DNA of 64,000 nucleotides from Pseudomonadota bacterium (GCA_023391815.1 JAEWAF010000055.1:24224-88223), one strand, 5' to 3'. Shown: positions 45,465 through 54,204, counted from the stretch's first letter. Numbers and translations are program-made. The notes: generated by a model from the letters alone, not told the origin.

Positions 45465-45611
45465 TTGTTAGCAAATGGCAACAAATATGTTGGCGCGCGA
45501 GTGAGCCGTCCGGTGGCCCGTTCAGAAATTAGTTGGCTGCTCTCGGAACGAATATTCGGGGCCGTGCATTTGCATGCGTTGCGTATAACTTGTGCACAGC
45601 GTTGCTAACAA
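45465..45611. promoter_or_regulatory. Inverted 10-bp pair in the divergent TonB-receptor/epimerase gap
   Basis: TTGTTAGCAA (45465-45474) is repeated as its exact reverse complement TTGCTAACAA (45602-45611). One copy lies 43 bp before the receptor start and the other 14 bp before the epimerase start. A shared operator is possible; no regulator gene is adjacent. Confidence 0.3.
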
Positions 45612-45624
45612 TACCGGCGGTCGT

Positions 45625-46686
45625 ATGCGGATTTTCGTGACGGGTGCCACGGGCTTCATCGGGGCGCATTTCGTGGAGCGGGCGCTGGCGGAGGGGCATG
45701 ATGTCGTCGGTCTGTATCGAACCGATGGATCTCGGCATCGGGCGGTTATAGAGCGGTTACGCGCCCACGGCGCGTCGCTTCGACGCGGCGACGTTCTCAA
45801 TCCGGAATCGTTTGCCGACACCATGAAAGGTGCGGAGTGCGTTTGTCATTTCGCCGCCGCCTTCCGCGAGTCGGGTGCGGACGACGCCTTCTTCGAACGG
45901 ATCAATGTCGAGGGCACGGCGAACGTGGCGCGCGCCGCGGCTGCGGTTGGAGTCAAACGTTTCGTCCATTGCGGTACCGCTGGCATCTATGGCCAGCGCG
46001 TCGCTGGCACGATCAGCGAAAGCACGCCGATCCGCCCCTGGAACAGTTACGAGCGCAGTAAGCTCGCCGCTGACAAACGGCTCACAGAGATCGCGAGCGC
46101 CGCCGGCATGGAGTTCGTCATTCTCCGACCCAGCGCGGTGTATGGACCGGGGGACGAACGATTGCTGAAGTTGTTCCGCTCGGTGCAGAAAGGCCGATTC
46201 CCGCTGTTCGGTGCCGGTGACGGTCGGCGCCATATGATCTATGTGACCGATCTGGCGGATGCGTTCCTGCGAGCATGCACCTCGCCGAAGGCTGTGAATC
46301 AGGAGCTGATCGTCGCCGGCCCGAAAGCAGTGCCGCTGCGGGAGATGTTACAAACGATCGCACGAGTCGCGAACCGTCCCGCGTTCGGGCCGCGCTTGCC
46401 GTTGGGACCGATGCTCGCGCTGGCGGCGGTGGTCGAGGACACTTGCAAGCTGCTCAAGATCGATCCGCCGATCTACCGTCGACGGATGGATTTCTATCTG
46501 AACGACGCTGCCTTCGATTCGCGACGGGCCCAGGCGGTGTTGGGCTGGCAGCCCAAAGTCGATCTCGCGGAAGGATTTGCCGCAACACTGAACGCGTTGC
46601 GGCAGGAAAGAACCAGCGCCCCCGTCCGGGTGGCGCAGGCGCTGGCTTTTTTCACATTGATTTCGCTGCTCGCGACCGACTTCTAA
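45625..46686 (+). CDS. NAD-dependent epimerase/dehydratase (extended SDR)
   Basis: A 353-residue extended short-chain dehydrogenase/reductase. The Rossmann motif is FVTGATGFIGAHF (residues 4-16), the active-site Tyr/Lys pair is YERSKLAAD, a Thr/Ser precedes in CGTAGIYG, and RPSAVYGPGDERLLK follows as in NAD(P)-dependent sugar epimerases and sterol/3-beta-HSD-like enzymes. The C-terminus is hydrophobic. Substrate unknown. ATG 45625 was chosen because the Rossmann strand starts immediately; there is no strong Shine-Dalgarno. The open frame runs back to 45592. Confidence 0.83.
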   Translation: MRIFVTGATGFIGAHFVERALAEGHDVVGLYRTDGSRHRAVIERLRAHGASLRRGDVLNPESFADTMKGAECVCHFAAAFRESGADDAFFERINVEGTANVARAAAAVGVKRFVHCGTAGIYGQRVAGTISESTPIRPWNSYERSKLAADKRLTEIASAAGMEFVILRPSAVYGPGDERLLKLFRSVQKGRFPLFGAGDGRRHMIYVTDLADAFLRACTSPKAVNQELIVAGPKAVPLREMLQTIARVANRPAFGPRLPLGPMLALAAVVEDTCKLLKIDPPIYRRRMDFYLNDAAFDSRRAQAVLGWQPKVDLAEGFAATLNALRQERTSAPVRVAQALAFFTLISLLATDF

Positions 46687-46688
46687 CT

Positions 46689-46714
46689 GTCGCTGCTACT
46701 GAGGCAGCAGCGAC
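46689..46714. terminator. Hairpin between convergent genes
   Basis: GTCGCTGCT (46689-46697) and AGCAGCGAC (46706-46714) pair perfectly (9 bp). The hairpin spans the last codons of the serine hydrolase gene and lies 3 bp after the epimerase stop. There is no T-tract. Confidence 0.35.
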
Positions 46715-47985
46715 TGATACACCAGGCTTGCGAACTTCTCGCGGAAGTCGACGCCGTTCGGCATGAGCTGAATCATCAGCACGACCACCAGGCCCGAGGT
46801 CGGATCGACGCGATAGTTGGTGCCGTAAGCACCGCCCCAGCCGAACGCGCCCGGCGCTTCCATGCCACTCGCGCCGTAGCGCTCGACGGTCTCGAAGCCG
46901 AAGCCGAAGCCCATGCCGGGCTTGTAAAGTTCACTGTCGATCTGATTGGTGGTCATCAACGCGACGCTGCGAGGGGCAAGAATGCGTGCATCGCCGAGCG
47001 CGCCGCCGTTACGGAGCGCTTCGAGAAACCGAGCGTAGTCGCGAGCGGTGGAGAGCAGGCCGGCGCCGCCGGAGAAGCTTCGGCGCGGGCCATCGACGTA
47101 GTGCCCTTGTCCCTTGGAATCGTTCGCCGAGCGCGCGATCTTTCCGTTCGCGCCTGTGCCGTAGACGGCGGCGAGGCGGGCGCGCTGATCCTTGGGCAGG
47201 TAGAAGTTCGTGTCTTTCATGCCCAGCGGCTGAGTGATGTTCTTGCGAATGTACTCATCCAGCGGCACGCCCGAGGCGCGCTCGACGACGCAGCCCAGAA
47301 TGTCGGTGTTGTAGCCGTACACAAATGCTTCGCCCGGCTGAGCCATGAACGGCAGCGAGCCGAGCTTTTCCATGGTCGTGCAGATGGGCTCGTTCTTATC
47401 GGCCGTGTACCAGCCCATGCCCGCGGCGGGTCCGAGCCCCTTCTCTTTGTAAAGCGCGGCGATCTCCGGGTCGGTGCCGTAGGAAATGCCGGCGGTGTGA
47501 GTCAGCAGGTCGCGCAGTGTGATCGGACGCTTCGCCGGGACGGCAGTCCCGTTCACCATCACCGTGGTCTTGGCGAATGCCGGGATGTATTTGCTGACCG
47601 GATCGCTGACCACGAGCTTGCCTTGCTCCTGCAATTGCAGGATGGCAGTGCTGGTCAGCGCTTTGGACTGCGAGGCGATCCGGAAGATGGTGTCGACGCT
47701 CATGCGCGTGCCGGCTTCCTTGTCGGCCCAGCCGGCGGCGTGCTCATACACCGGCTGGCCGTTCTGCAGGATCAGAGCGACCGCGCCGGCGATCAGATTC
47801 TCGTCGACATACTGTTGCATCAACGTGTCGATGCGGGCCAGACGTTCTTTCGAGACTGTGACCGCGGCGGTGACCTGGGCCCTCGCGCCGTTAGCGGCGG
47901 CCCAGCTTTCAGATGGGGGTGTCTCGGCGAACGCGGCGTGGGCGAGCAGGGCCAGCAATGTCGTCGTCAACAGTGGCGTGCGCAT
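46696..47985 (-). CDS. Serine hydrolase, class C beta-lactamase-like
   Basis: A 429-residue exported serine hydrolase of the beta-lactamase (PF00144) superfamily. Signal (LLALLAHAAFAETP), then FRIASQSKALTSTAILQLQEQGKL, where S-Q-S-K is the SxxK catalytic motif (near 104), FVYGYNTDILGCVVERASG with the Y-x-N motif, and the third motif region WGGAYGTNYRVDP (GGAYG in place of HxG/KTG). Such proteins are esterases, peptidases or beta-lactamases; the activity cannot be fixed. Confidence 0.83.
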   Translation of the reverse strand: MRTPLLTTTLLALLAHAAFAETPPSESWAAANGARAQVTAAVTVSKERLARIDTLMQQYVDENLIAGAVALILQNGQPVYEHAAGWADKEAGTRMSVDTIFRIASQSKALTSTAILQLQEQGKLVVSDPVSKYIPAFAKTTVMVNGTAVPAKRPITLRDLLTHTAGISYGTDPEIAALYKEKGLGPAAGMGWYTADKNEPICTTMEKLGSLPFMAQPGEAFVYGYNTDILGCVVERASGVPLDEYIRKNITQPLGMKDTNFYLPKDQRARLAAVYGTGANGKIARSANDSKGQGHYVDGPRRSFSGGAGLLSTARDYARFLEALRNGGALGDARILAPRSVALMTTNQIDSELYKPGMGFGFGFETVERYGASGMEAPGAFGWGGAYGTNYRVDPTSGLVVVLMIQLMPNGVDFREKFASLVYQSLLPQ

Positions 47986-48051
47986 CGATTGTCCTTGTGA
48001 GTTGCGGTTCGAAGCTGAACGGTACCGCTATCATCCTACCAATCGCACGCC

Positions 48052-48091
48052 TAAAAAAAGAGCCACCGCCGCGAGCCCCGCGACGATGGCT
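48052..48091 (-). terminator. Rho-independent terminator of the DUF4394 gene
   Basis: On the minus strand a 12-bp stem with two G-U pairs (AGCCATCGTCGC with GCGGCGGTGGCT, complement of 48061-48091, 7-nt loop) is followed by CTTTTTTT (complement of 48053-48060). It lies about 80 nt after the DUF4394 stop and is the best classical terminator in the window. Confidence 0.85.
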
Positions 48092-48169
48092 TCCGGGAAA
48101 AACGAGGGTCGGTGGCCTGGATTCGCGTGGGCATCCAGGCCCGGATTCACATCAGCGAGCTCTCGGGCG

Positions 48170-49150
48170 TTACGGGCGCGGCACGATCGCGATATCGAAC
48201 ACACCGCCGGTGAGCGGCGCCGTCGCGCCCGGCAGCGGCGCCGGCTGGCCGCGCTTCACGACCACTTTCTGCGTTCTGCCCAGGGGCAGATTCGGATCGA
48301 TCTGCGACAGGTCGATGGAGAACAGCAGGCGCGTGGTCTGGCCGACCAGGAAGTTGTTGCCGTTCGAGTCGGTGTAGATGTCGAAATCGGTGGTCGGCGA
48401 CATGTTCAGGGCATTGCCGTACTCATCGACGAACGGACCGATGGTCTGCAACAGGCCGCTGCCGGTGTTGGAGCTGCCGGTGGCGTTCTTGTTGGAAATG
48501 GTCACGAGCGTGTCCAGGTCGTGATCCACCATATAGAAGAGCGTGGTGGTCGCGCCGTTGAAGTTGTTGTTGTATGCGCCGCCGACCAGCTCCGGATCCT
48601 TGCCGAAGTTCACGTCGCCCTGCGCATAGGTGAACTTCGTCTGGACCGCGGTGGTGTTCAGATTGCCGCCGTTGCTGCCGTTCACGACCGCGATGTTCTG
48701 ATCGTTGCTGCCAGCGATGCGCAACGCATTCAGCACGGGATTGAAATCCACCAGCGCGCCGAATCCGCCGCTGAAACGCGGATTGACCTGACTGACCTTG
48801 GTGCTCGCGCCGAAGTAACGCGTCGACAGATCGATGGTGTAGAGGCCGCCGCGATCGGTCAGGCCGTACAGCTGACCATCGGCCGGACGGAAGTCGATGC
48901 CAATGAGATTGCCGCCGTCGGAAACGTCGACGCGGCCGCCGCGCACATATGAACTGGCACCTGGCTTGAGGATGTACAGCGAGTTGTCGCTGGTAAGTGC
49001 ATACAAACGTGAGTTGGGCAACGTCACGCCTTTGGCAATGCCGCTGGTCGCGGTGGTCGTCGCGGTCTGTGCGCTGACGATGGTCACGCCGAGCAGCGAT
49101 GTGGTCACCGCCACTGCGGCCCATGCCGCCGATGTCCTTGTCGATCTCAT
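48170..49150 (-). CDS. Exported DUF4394 protein
   Basis: A 326-residue exported protein of the DUF4394 family, a beta-propeller-like domain of unknown function. Signal TSAAWAAVAVTTSLLGVTIVSAQ is followed by LYALTSDNSLYILKPGAS, LIGIDFRPADGQLYGLTDRGGLYTID, GFGALVDFNPVLNALRIAGSNDQN and LLFSIDLSQID, the typical repeat pattern. ATG 49150 begins the signal and is preceded by GGAAAG; the open frame to 49201 lacks support. A clear terminator follows. Confidence 0.8.
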   Translation of the reverse strand: MRSTRTSAAWAAVAVTTSLLGVTIVSAQTATTTATSGIAKGVTLPNSRLYALTSDNSLYILKPGASSYVRGGRVDVSDGGNLIGIDFRPADGQLYGLTDRGGLYTIDLSTRYFGASTKVSQVNPRFSGGFGALVDFNPVLNALRIAGSNDQNIAVVNGSNGGNLNTTAVQTKFTYAQGDVNFGKDPELVGGAYNNNFNGATTTLFYMVDHDLDTLVTISNKNATGSSNTGSGLLQTIGPFVDEYGNALNMSPTTDFDIYTDSNGNNFLVGQTTRLLFSIDLSQIDPNLPLGRTQKVVVKRGQPAPLPGATAPLTGGVFDIAIVPRP

Positions 49151-49261
49151 GACTTTCCGACCTCTGGTGAATAACGAGAGCCGCGGTGCCCTCGACGCCA
49201 ATATTCGGTAATGCAGCAGAGATCGGATGCACTGTTACGCCGCCAGATCATTGTTCGTGCA

Positions 49262-49291
49262 TTGACAGCATCCGCGGGTGAACCTCATAAA
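49262..49291 (+). promoter_or_regulatory. Candidate promoter of the aldo/keto reductase gene
   Basis: A perfect TTGACA (49262-49267) and CATAAA (49286-49291, 4/6) are 18 bp apart, about 135 bp before the GTG start. Otherwise the divergent gap 49151-49425 shows nothing else clear. Confidence 0.4.
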
Positions 49292-49425
49292 CGCGATCCG
49301 CTTGTGACGTTCAGTTTGTGCGATTGAGTAAGGGCGATGTCAGCTGGACGTCAGCTGCGAGTCATCATGAAGTCAGTGGAATTCGTCAGTGTGGTTCCTC
49401 GAGGGAGTCATCTTCGGAGGTCGTT

Positions 49426-50364
49426 GTGAGTTCACTGTTCACGCGTCGTGCGGTTCTTCAAAGCGGCATCGCCGCGGGCGTTGGCATTGCGATGGGCGGC
49501 GCCGTCGCCGCATCGGCCGACAGCTTGCCCGCGATTACCAAGCCCATTCCCTCCACCGGCGAGAAGCTGCCCGTGGTCGGCCTCGGCACCAATCAATACA
49601 GCGTCACGGCGCCCGAAGAAATCGCGGCTCGACGTGAAGTGCTGGAGCACTTTCCCAAGCTCGGCGCGAAAGTGATCGACACCGCGCGCGGCTATGGCGA
49701 ATCCGAAGTCGTCATCGGCAATCTGCTCAAGGAGCTCGGCAATCGAGATCAGATCTTCCTTGCGACCAAGACGCCGATTCGCGGCGAGCCGGCGGCGGGC
49801 GACGGTGAGCTGGAGCTCGCGTTCCAGCGGCTGCGGACCGACCGGATCGACCTGCTGCAGATTCATAACTTCAACGCCATCGATACGCTGTTGCCGAAGC
49901 TGCAGGAATGGAAACAAGCGAAGAAGGTTCGTTACATCGGCATCACCACCTCGACCGACGATCAATATCCGCAGGTGATCGAGGCGCTCAACAAATGGCA
50001 GGTCGACTTCCTGCAGGTCGACTATTCGATCGACAATCGCGGCTCCGAGGAAAAGATTCTGCCGCTCGCCAAAGAGAAGGGCATCGCCGTGTTGACGAAC
50101 GTGCCGCTCGGCGGTCGTCGGGGTAGCGTGCTCGCGAAGGTGCAGGGCAAGCCGCTGCCGGCGTGGGCTGCCGATTACGATGTGACCAGCTGGGCGCAGC
50201 TCTTCCTGAAGTACAACATTTCGCATCCAGCCGTGACCGCGGTGATTCCGGGCACGACCAAGCTCACGCACTTGAAGGACAACCAGCTTGCCGGTCGCGG
50301 TCGTCTGCCGGACGCCCGGGGGCGCAAGAAAATCGAAGAGCTTTGGGCTACGGTTTCGGCGTGA
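49426..50364 (+). CDS. Tat-exported aldo/keto reductase
   Basis: A 312-residue aldo/keto reductase with an N-terminal twin-arginine signal (LFTRRAVLQSGIAAGVGIAMGG). The AKR tetrad can be seen: Asp and Tyr in KVIDTARGYGESE, Lys in FLATKTP and His in LLQIHNF; the NADPH region PAVTAVIPGTTKLTHLKDN lies at the C-terminal end. A Tat signal implies folding with cofactor before export to the periplasm. GTG 49426 with GGAGG 5 nt upstream was chosen because it starts the Tat signal; the open frame goes back to 49318. Substrate unknown. Confidence 0.82.
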   Translation: MSSLFTRRAVLQSGIAAGVGIAMGGAVAASADSLPAITKPIPSTGEKLPVVGLGTNQYSVTAPEEIAARREVLEHFPKLGAKVIDTARGYGESEVVIGNLLKELGNRDQIFLATKTPIRGEPAAGDGELELAFQRLRTDRIDLLQIHNFNAIDTLLPKLQEWKQAKKVRYIGITTSTDDQYPQVIEALNKWQVDFLQVDYSIDNRGSEEKILPLAKEKGIAVLTNVPLGGRRGSVLAKVQGKPLPAWAADYDVTSWAQLFLKYNISHPAVTAVIPGTTKLTHLKDNQLAGRGRLPDARGRKKIEELWATVSA

Positions 50365-50366
50365 GC

Positions 50367-50822
50367 CTACTGCACGTGGGGTTGCAGCCAACGTAGCAAC
50401 CCCCCGAGCTCCATCGCGCCGGATTGGCGCGCGATCTCCCGGCCCTGCTTGAATGCAATCAGGGTCGGGATGCCTCGGATTCCGAAGCGCGTCGACAGCG
50501 CCGGCTCATCGTCCGAGTTGACCTTGGCGAAGCGCGCTTTGGTCTGCAACCGGCGGGAAGCCTCCTCGAAGTGAGGCGCCATCATCCGACAGGGCCCACA
50601 CCAGGGCGCCCAGAAATCCACGATCAATGGCAGGTCGCTGCGGGTGAGATGCCGGTCGAACGCGGCGCTGGTCAGTTCGAGGGGATGCCCCTCGAACAGC
50701 GCGTGATGACATTTCGGACACTTCGGCCCCTGATCCAGGCGGTCGGCGGGTATCCGCACTACGGAATCGCAATGTCCGCACACCAGGTGGACGCCGGCGG
50801 CGGGGGCGGTGGATTGGCTCAT
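50367..50822 (-). CDS. trxC: Thioredoxin 2 (TrxC)
   Basis: A 151-residue thioredoxin 2. An N-terminal zinc-binding module with two CxxC pairs (CGHC and CPKC, residues 14-37) precedes a thioredoxin fold with active site WAPWCGPCRMM (near 75) and the cis-Pro IRGIPTLIAF. It reduces cytoplasmic disulfides, often under oxidative stress. The start ATG 50822 fits the length of TrxC; the frame extends upstream to 51017 without support. It is convergent with the aldo/keto reductase gene, 2 bp apart. Confidence 0.92.
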   Translation of the reverse strand: MSQSTAPAAGVHLVCGHCDSVVRIPADRLDQGPKCPKCHHALFEGHPLELTSAAFDRHLTRSDLPLIVDFWAPWCGPCRMMAPHFEEASRRLQTKARFAKVNSDDEPALSTRFGIRGIPTLIAFKQGREIARQSGAMELGGLLRWLQPHVQ

Positions 50823-51003
50823 GAGGTCTGTATCACGGCTCGGGCAGGTCTCCCGGTAATGGGGGCGATAAAAATCGCATACAAGCCCGCAAGCGGGCCC
50901 GACTTCGCGCACAATACACAGCTCCCCAGTTTTACCCATTGGCGTGGTTCCTCCGGCGGCCGTCCCGGCCGATCCAGGGCGGGCGACGCTTGATCGACAG
51001 CGC

Positions 51004-52359
51004 ATGAAAGATCTCACTCAAGGCTCCATCGCCGGGCACCTGGTCTCACTCGCGGTCCCCACGGCGGCGGGCATGCTGTTCCAGACCCTGTACTACTTCG
51101 TCGACCTCTACTTCGTGGCCGCGCTCGGCGATGCCGCCGTCGCGGGCGTGAGCGCCGCTGGCAACGTCATGTTCATCGTGCTGGCGCTGACTCAAGTGCT
51201 CGGCGTCGGCACGGTCGCACTGATCTCGCACGCGGTCGGACGCAAGGATCAGCAGGATGCGAACCTGATCTTCAACCAGTCGCTGGTTATCGCGGCGCTG
51301 TGCGGTTTGTTCGTGTTGATCGCCGGCTATGTGATGGCGGGGCCCTATCTGAGCGCGGTCGCCGCGGACCAGGCGACGATCGAGGCGGGGCGTGCCTACC
51401 TGTTCTGGTTCTTCCCCGGGCTGGCCCTGCAATTCGCACTGGTTGCTATGTCGTCGGCGTTGCGCGGTACCGGCATCGTGAAGCCGACCATGGTCGTGCA
51501 AGTGCTGACGGTGTTGCTCAACACCGCGCTCGCGCCGGTGCTCATCGCCGGCTGGGGTACGGGCCACGCGATGGGCGTCGCTGGCGCGGGCCTCGCGAGC
51601 ACGATTGCGATCGCGGGTGGCGTGGTGCTGTTGTCCGTCTATTTCGGGCGGCTGGAGAAGTATGTCTCTTTCCATCCCGAGCAATGGCAGCCGCGCGTCG
51701 CGGTGTGGCGTCGAATGCTCAACGTGGGTCTGCCCGCGGGCGGCGAGTTCGCGCTGATGTTTTTTTATACCGCCATCACTTATTGGGCGATTCGTGACTT
51801 CGGCGCCGCGGCACAGGCCGGCTTCGGTATCGGCTCGCGGATCATGCAAGGCATCTTCATGCCGGCCATGGCCATCGCGTTCGTGGTCGCGCCCATCGCC
51901 GGTCAGAACTTCGGCGCCAAGCGCATGGAGCGGGTGCGCGAGACGTTCCGTGTCGCCTCCGTCCAATGCGTGGGCGTCATGCTGGCGGTGATGGTGCTGT
52001 GTCAGTGGCGGCCGGAAGCGCTCGTCGGATTCTTCTCGCACGACCCCGAGGTCATCCGCGTCGGCGCTCTGTTCCTGCACCTGATCTCGTGGAACTTCGT
52101 CATGAGCGGCTTGATCTTCACCTGCTCGGGCTTGTTCCAGGCGCTGGGCAACACGGTGCCGGCCTTGCTGAGCTCGGCCTCACGACTGGTCGTCTACGCC
52201 GTGCCGCTGGTTTGGCTCACGTCGCAACCCGGCTACGACATCGAGCACGTCTGGTATCTGTCCATCGCGGCGAGCGCCGTGCAGGCAGTGATCAGCGTGA
52301 CGTTGCTTCGGAAGCAGATGCGCTTGCAGCTCGGCTCGCCTGCGACCCAGCCGGCGTAA
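51004..52359 (+). CDS. MATE-family efflux transporter
   Basis: A 451-residue inner-membrane multidrug/toxin exporter of the MATE family with about 12 hydrophobic segments in two halves: SLAVPTAAGMLFQTLYYFVDLYFVAALGDAAVAGVSAAG, LRGTGIVKPTMVVQVLTVLLN, then GLPAGGEFALMFFYTAITYWAIRDFG and GQNFGAKRMERVRE. ATG 51004 was chosen; the open frame starts at 50944 but the first hydrophobic helix is close to 51004. The 3' end overlaps the convergent sugar dehydrogenase gene by 68 bp. Confidence 0.87.
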   Translation: MKDLTQGSIAGHLVSLAVPTAAGMLFQTLYYFVDLYFVAALGDAAVAGVSAAGNVMFIVLALTQVLGVGTVALISHAVGRKDQQDANLIFNQSLVIAALCGLFVLIAGYVMAGPYLSAVAADQATIEAGRAYLFWFFPGLALQFALVAMSSALRGTGIVKPTMVVQVLTVLLNTALAPVLIAGWGTGHAMGVAGAGLASTIAIAGGVVLLSVYFGRLEKYVSFHPEQWQPRVAVWRRMLNVGLPAGGEFALMFFYTAITYWAIRDFGAAAQAGFGIGSRIMQGIFMPAMAIAFVVAPIAGQNFGAKRMERVRETFRVASVQCVGVMLAVMVLCQWRPEALVGFFSHDPEVIRVGALFLHLISWNFVMSGLIFTCSGLFQALGNTVPALLSSASRLVVYAVPLVWLTSQPGYDIEHVWYLSIAASAVQAVISVTLLRKQMRLQLGSPATQPA

Positions 52360-53677
52360 CGCGCCAGACACAGTTGCCGACATCGTCGGCCACCAGCAAT
52401 GCGCCATCGCGGCTGACCGCCACGCCCACCGGTCGGCCGCGTGCTTCGCCTTGATTGCTGAGGAACCCGGTCAGCACGTCTTCGGGCAGGCCAATCGGAC
52501 GGCCGTTGGCGAAAGAAACAAAGATCACCTTGTAGCCACTGCGCGGGTCGCGATTCCATGAGCCGTGCTGACCGATGAACGCGCCGTTGCGATATTTCTC
52601 CGGCAGCAGCTCGCCCTTGTAGAACACCAATCCCAGCGACGCGGTGTGCGAGCCGAGCCCGTAGTCCGGCACGATCGCCTTCGCGACCAGGTCCGGACGT
52701 TTTGTCTCGACTCGGTCATCGACGTTCTTGCCAAAGTAGCTGTACGGCCAGCCGTAGAAGCCGCCGTCCTTCACTGACGTTAGATAATCCGGCACGAGGT
52801 TGTTGCCGAGCTCGTCGCGCTCGTTCACCACTGTCCACAGCACGCCCGTTTGCGGCTGCCAATCCATGCCGACCGGATTGCGCAGACCCGATGCAAATAC
52901 GCGTGTCGCCCCGCTCGCCCTATCGATCTCCCAGATCGCCGCGCGTTTCTCTTCCGCCTCGATGCCGTTCTCCGCGACGTTACTGTTCGATCCGACGGAC
53001 GCGTAGAGCTTGTCGCCCCTGGGACTCGCGATCAGGTTCTTGGTCCAATGATGATTGATCGGCCCGCCCGGCAGATCGGCCAGCTTCGTTCCTTGCTCTT
53101 TGATTTCGGTCGCGCCTTGTTGATAGTTGAAGCGCACCACGGCGTCGGCGTTCGCGACATAGAAATCATTGCCGACCAGCGCCATGCCGAACGGCGAGTA
53201 CAGTCCTTCGATGAATTTCGTTTTGAGCTCGGGCGTGCCATCGCTGTTGGCGTCCCGTAGCAACGTGATCCGATTCGCGCTCGGCGTTTTCGCTCCCGCC
53301 TTCTTCATCGCCTTGCTTTCGAAGAACGCCTTGATGCCTTTGCTATCGTCCGGCCGCTCCGGCGCGTTTGTTTCGGCCACCAACACGTCGCCATTCGGGA
53401 GTACGTACACCCATCGTGGGTGGTCGAGATCGCAGGCGAAGCGTGATACTGCGAGACCTTGCGCTGCCGTCGGCGCTTCGTCGAGTTTCCACGGATTCGC
53501 CTTTGCAACGTTTACTTTGGGGATGAGCGATTTTTCCGGCTCGGGGAGTTTTGGGGAGGTGCCATAGCCTTGGTCGGGGGTCATCTGCGTTGTGACTTCC
53601 GCGGCGAAGGCCGAGCTCATCAAGACACACAGGGATGCAATCGAGGATGCGGCCGCGGATTTTGTAGAAGTGCACAT
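52292..53677 (-). CDS. PQQ-type sugar dehydrogenase (sorbosone/glucose dehydrogenase fold)
   Basis: A 461-residue exported soluble PQQ-dependent sugar dehydrogenase-like protein. A signal peptide (SIASLCVLMSSAFAAE) precedes a six-bladed propeller of the sorbosone dehydrogenase/GSDH group: FACDLDHPRWVYVLPNGDVLVAETN, LYSPFGMALVGNDFYVANAD, VFASGLRNPVGMDWQPQTGVLWTVVNERDELGNNLVPD, GGFYGWPYSYFG and FIGQHGSWNRDPRSGYKVI. It probably oxidises an aldose or sorbosone in the periplasm using PQQ. GGAG lies 9 nt before ATG 53677. It overlaps the MATE gene by 68 bp at the 3' end; the last coding part is a low-complexity Ser/Ala tail (ASRAASASASEATSR). Confidence 0.85.
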   Translation of the reverse strand: MCTSTKSAAASSIASLCVLMSSAFAAEVTTQMTPDQGYGTSPKLPEPEKSLIPKVNVAKANPWKLDEAPTAAQGLAVSRFACDLDHPRWVYVLPNGDVLVAETNAPERPDDSKGIKAFFESKAMKKAGAKTPSANRITLLRDANSDGTPELKTKFIEGLYSPFGMALVGNDFYVANADAVVRFNYQQGATEIKEQGTKLADLPGGPINHHWTKNLIASPRGDKLYASVGSNSNVAENGIEAEEKRAAIWEIDRASGATRVFASGLRNPVGMDWQPQTGVLWTVVNERDELGNNLVPDYLTSVKDGGFYGWPYSYFGKNVDDRVETKRPDLVAKAIVPDYGLGSHTASLGLVFYKGELLPEKYRNGAFIGQHGSWNRDPRSGYKVIFVSFANGRPIGLPEDVLTGFLSNQGEARGRPVGVAVSRDGALLVADDVGNCVWRVTPAGSQASRAASASASEATSR

Positions 53678-53813
53678 GACAATGGCTCCAGCGGAAGGAG
53701 TTTGTCAGTGGAAGAGTTCGAATGGCGTGGGAGTTCCGGCGTGGCGCCCGCCTTAGCATCGAGGGCAATAATCCGGCCGCGGCCGTAGTTGGAGGGCATG
53801 TATCATCCCTGCC

Positions 53814-54095
53814 ATGTCAGATCCGATTCAGCTGATCAGTTCGCTCTTGAATAAAATCTCCAGCCAGGCCGACGTCGAAGAGAGCGCCGAGTGGTACCTG
53901 CGCAGCTATCTGGTCGATTACAAGCGCACGCTGCTGAGACGATGGTCCAGCCAGGAAATTGAGTTCGCGACCGGGGCGCTGATGAGCTTCTGCGCGGAGA
54001 AGCTCGATACGAACGGTGCTTTGTATGAGGAATGCGCCGAGATCGCAGTCGAGGGGGCGAAGATCGGGGCGGAGCTCAAGGCGGCGGGGCGTTAA
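53814..54095 (+). CDS. Small hypothetical protein
   Basis: A 93-residue soluble protein with a helical pattern (PIQLISSLLNKISSQADVEESAEWYLRSYLVDYKRTLLRRWSSQE), possibly a small helical bundle; no family recognised. Single start ATG at 53814. The stop lies 109 bp before the gamma carbonic anhydrase gene, separated by a cluster of inverted repeats. Coding status is likely from composition. Confidence 0.6.
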   Translation: MSDPIQLISSLLNKISSQADVEESAEWYLRSYLVDYKRTLLRRWSSQEIEFATGALMSFCAEKLDTNGALYEECAEIAVEGAKIGAELKAAGR

Positions 54096-54104
54096 CCCGC
54101 CCTC

Positions 54105-54166
54105 CGGGTATTTTACATTCGACGTTTCCGCGGAAATTTCCGGACCCGCTCCGGCTAAAATACCCG
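54105..54166. promoter_or_regulatory. Nested inverted repeats before the gamma-carbonic anhydrase gene
   Basis: Perfect 11-bp arms CGGGTATTTTA (54105-54115) and TAAAATACCCG (54156-54166) flank 40 bp that themselves hold two overlapping 12-bp palindromes, TTTCCGCGGAAA (54125-54136) and CGGAAATTTCCG (54131-54142). TAAAAT also resembles a -10 hexamer. It could be an operator or, as RNA, a terminator/attenuator hairpin. Confidence 0.5.
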
Positions 54167-54204
54167 CCGCAATCAAGCCACCCGACCCCGCGGAGTTTCC
54201 AGCC

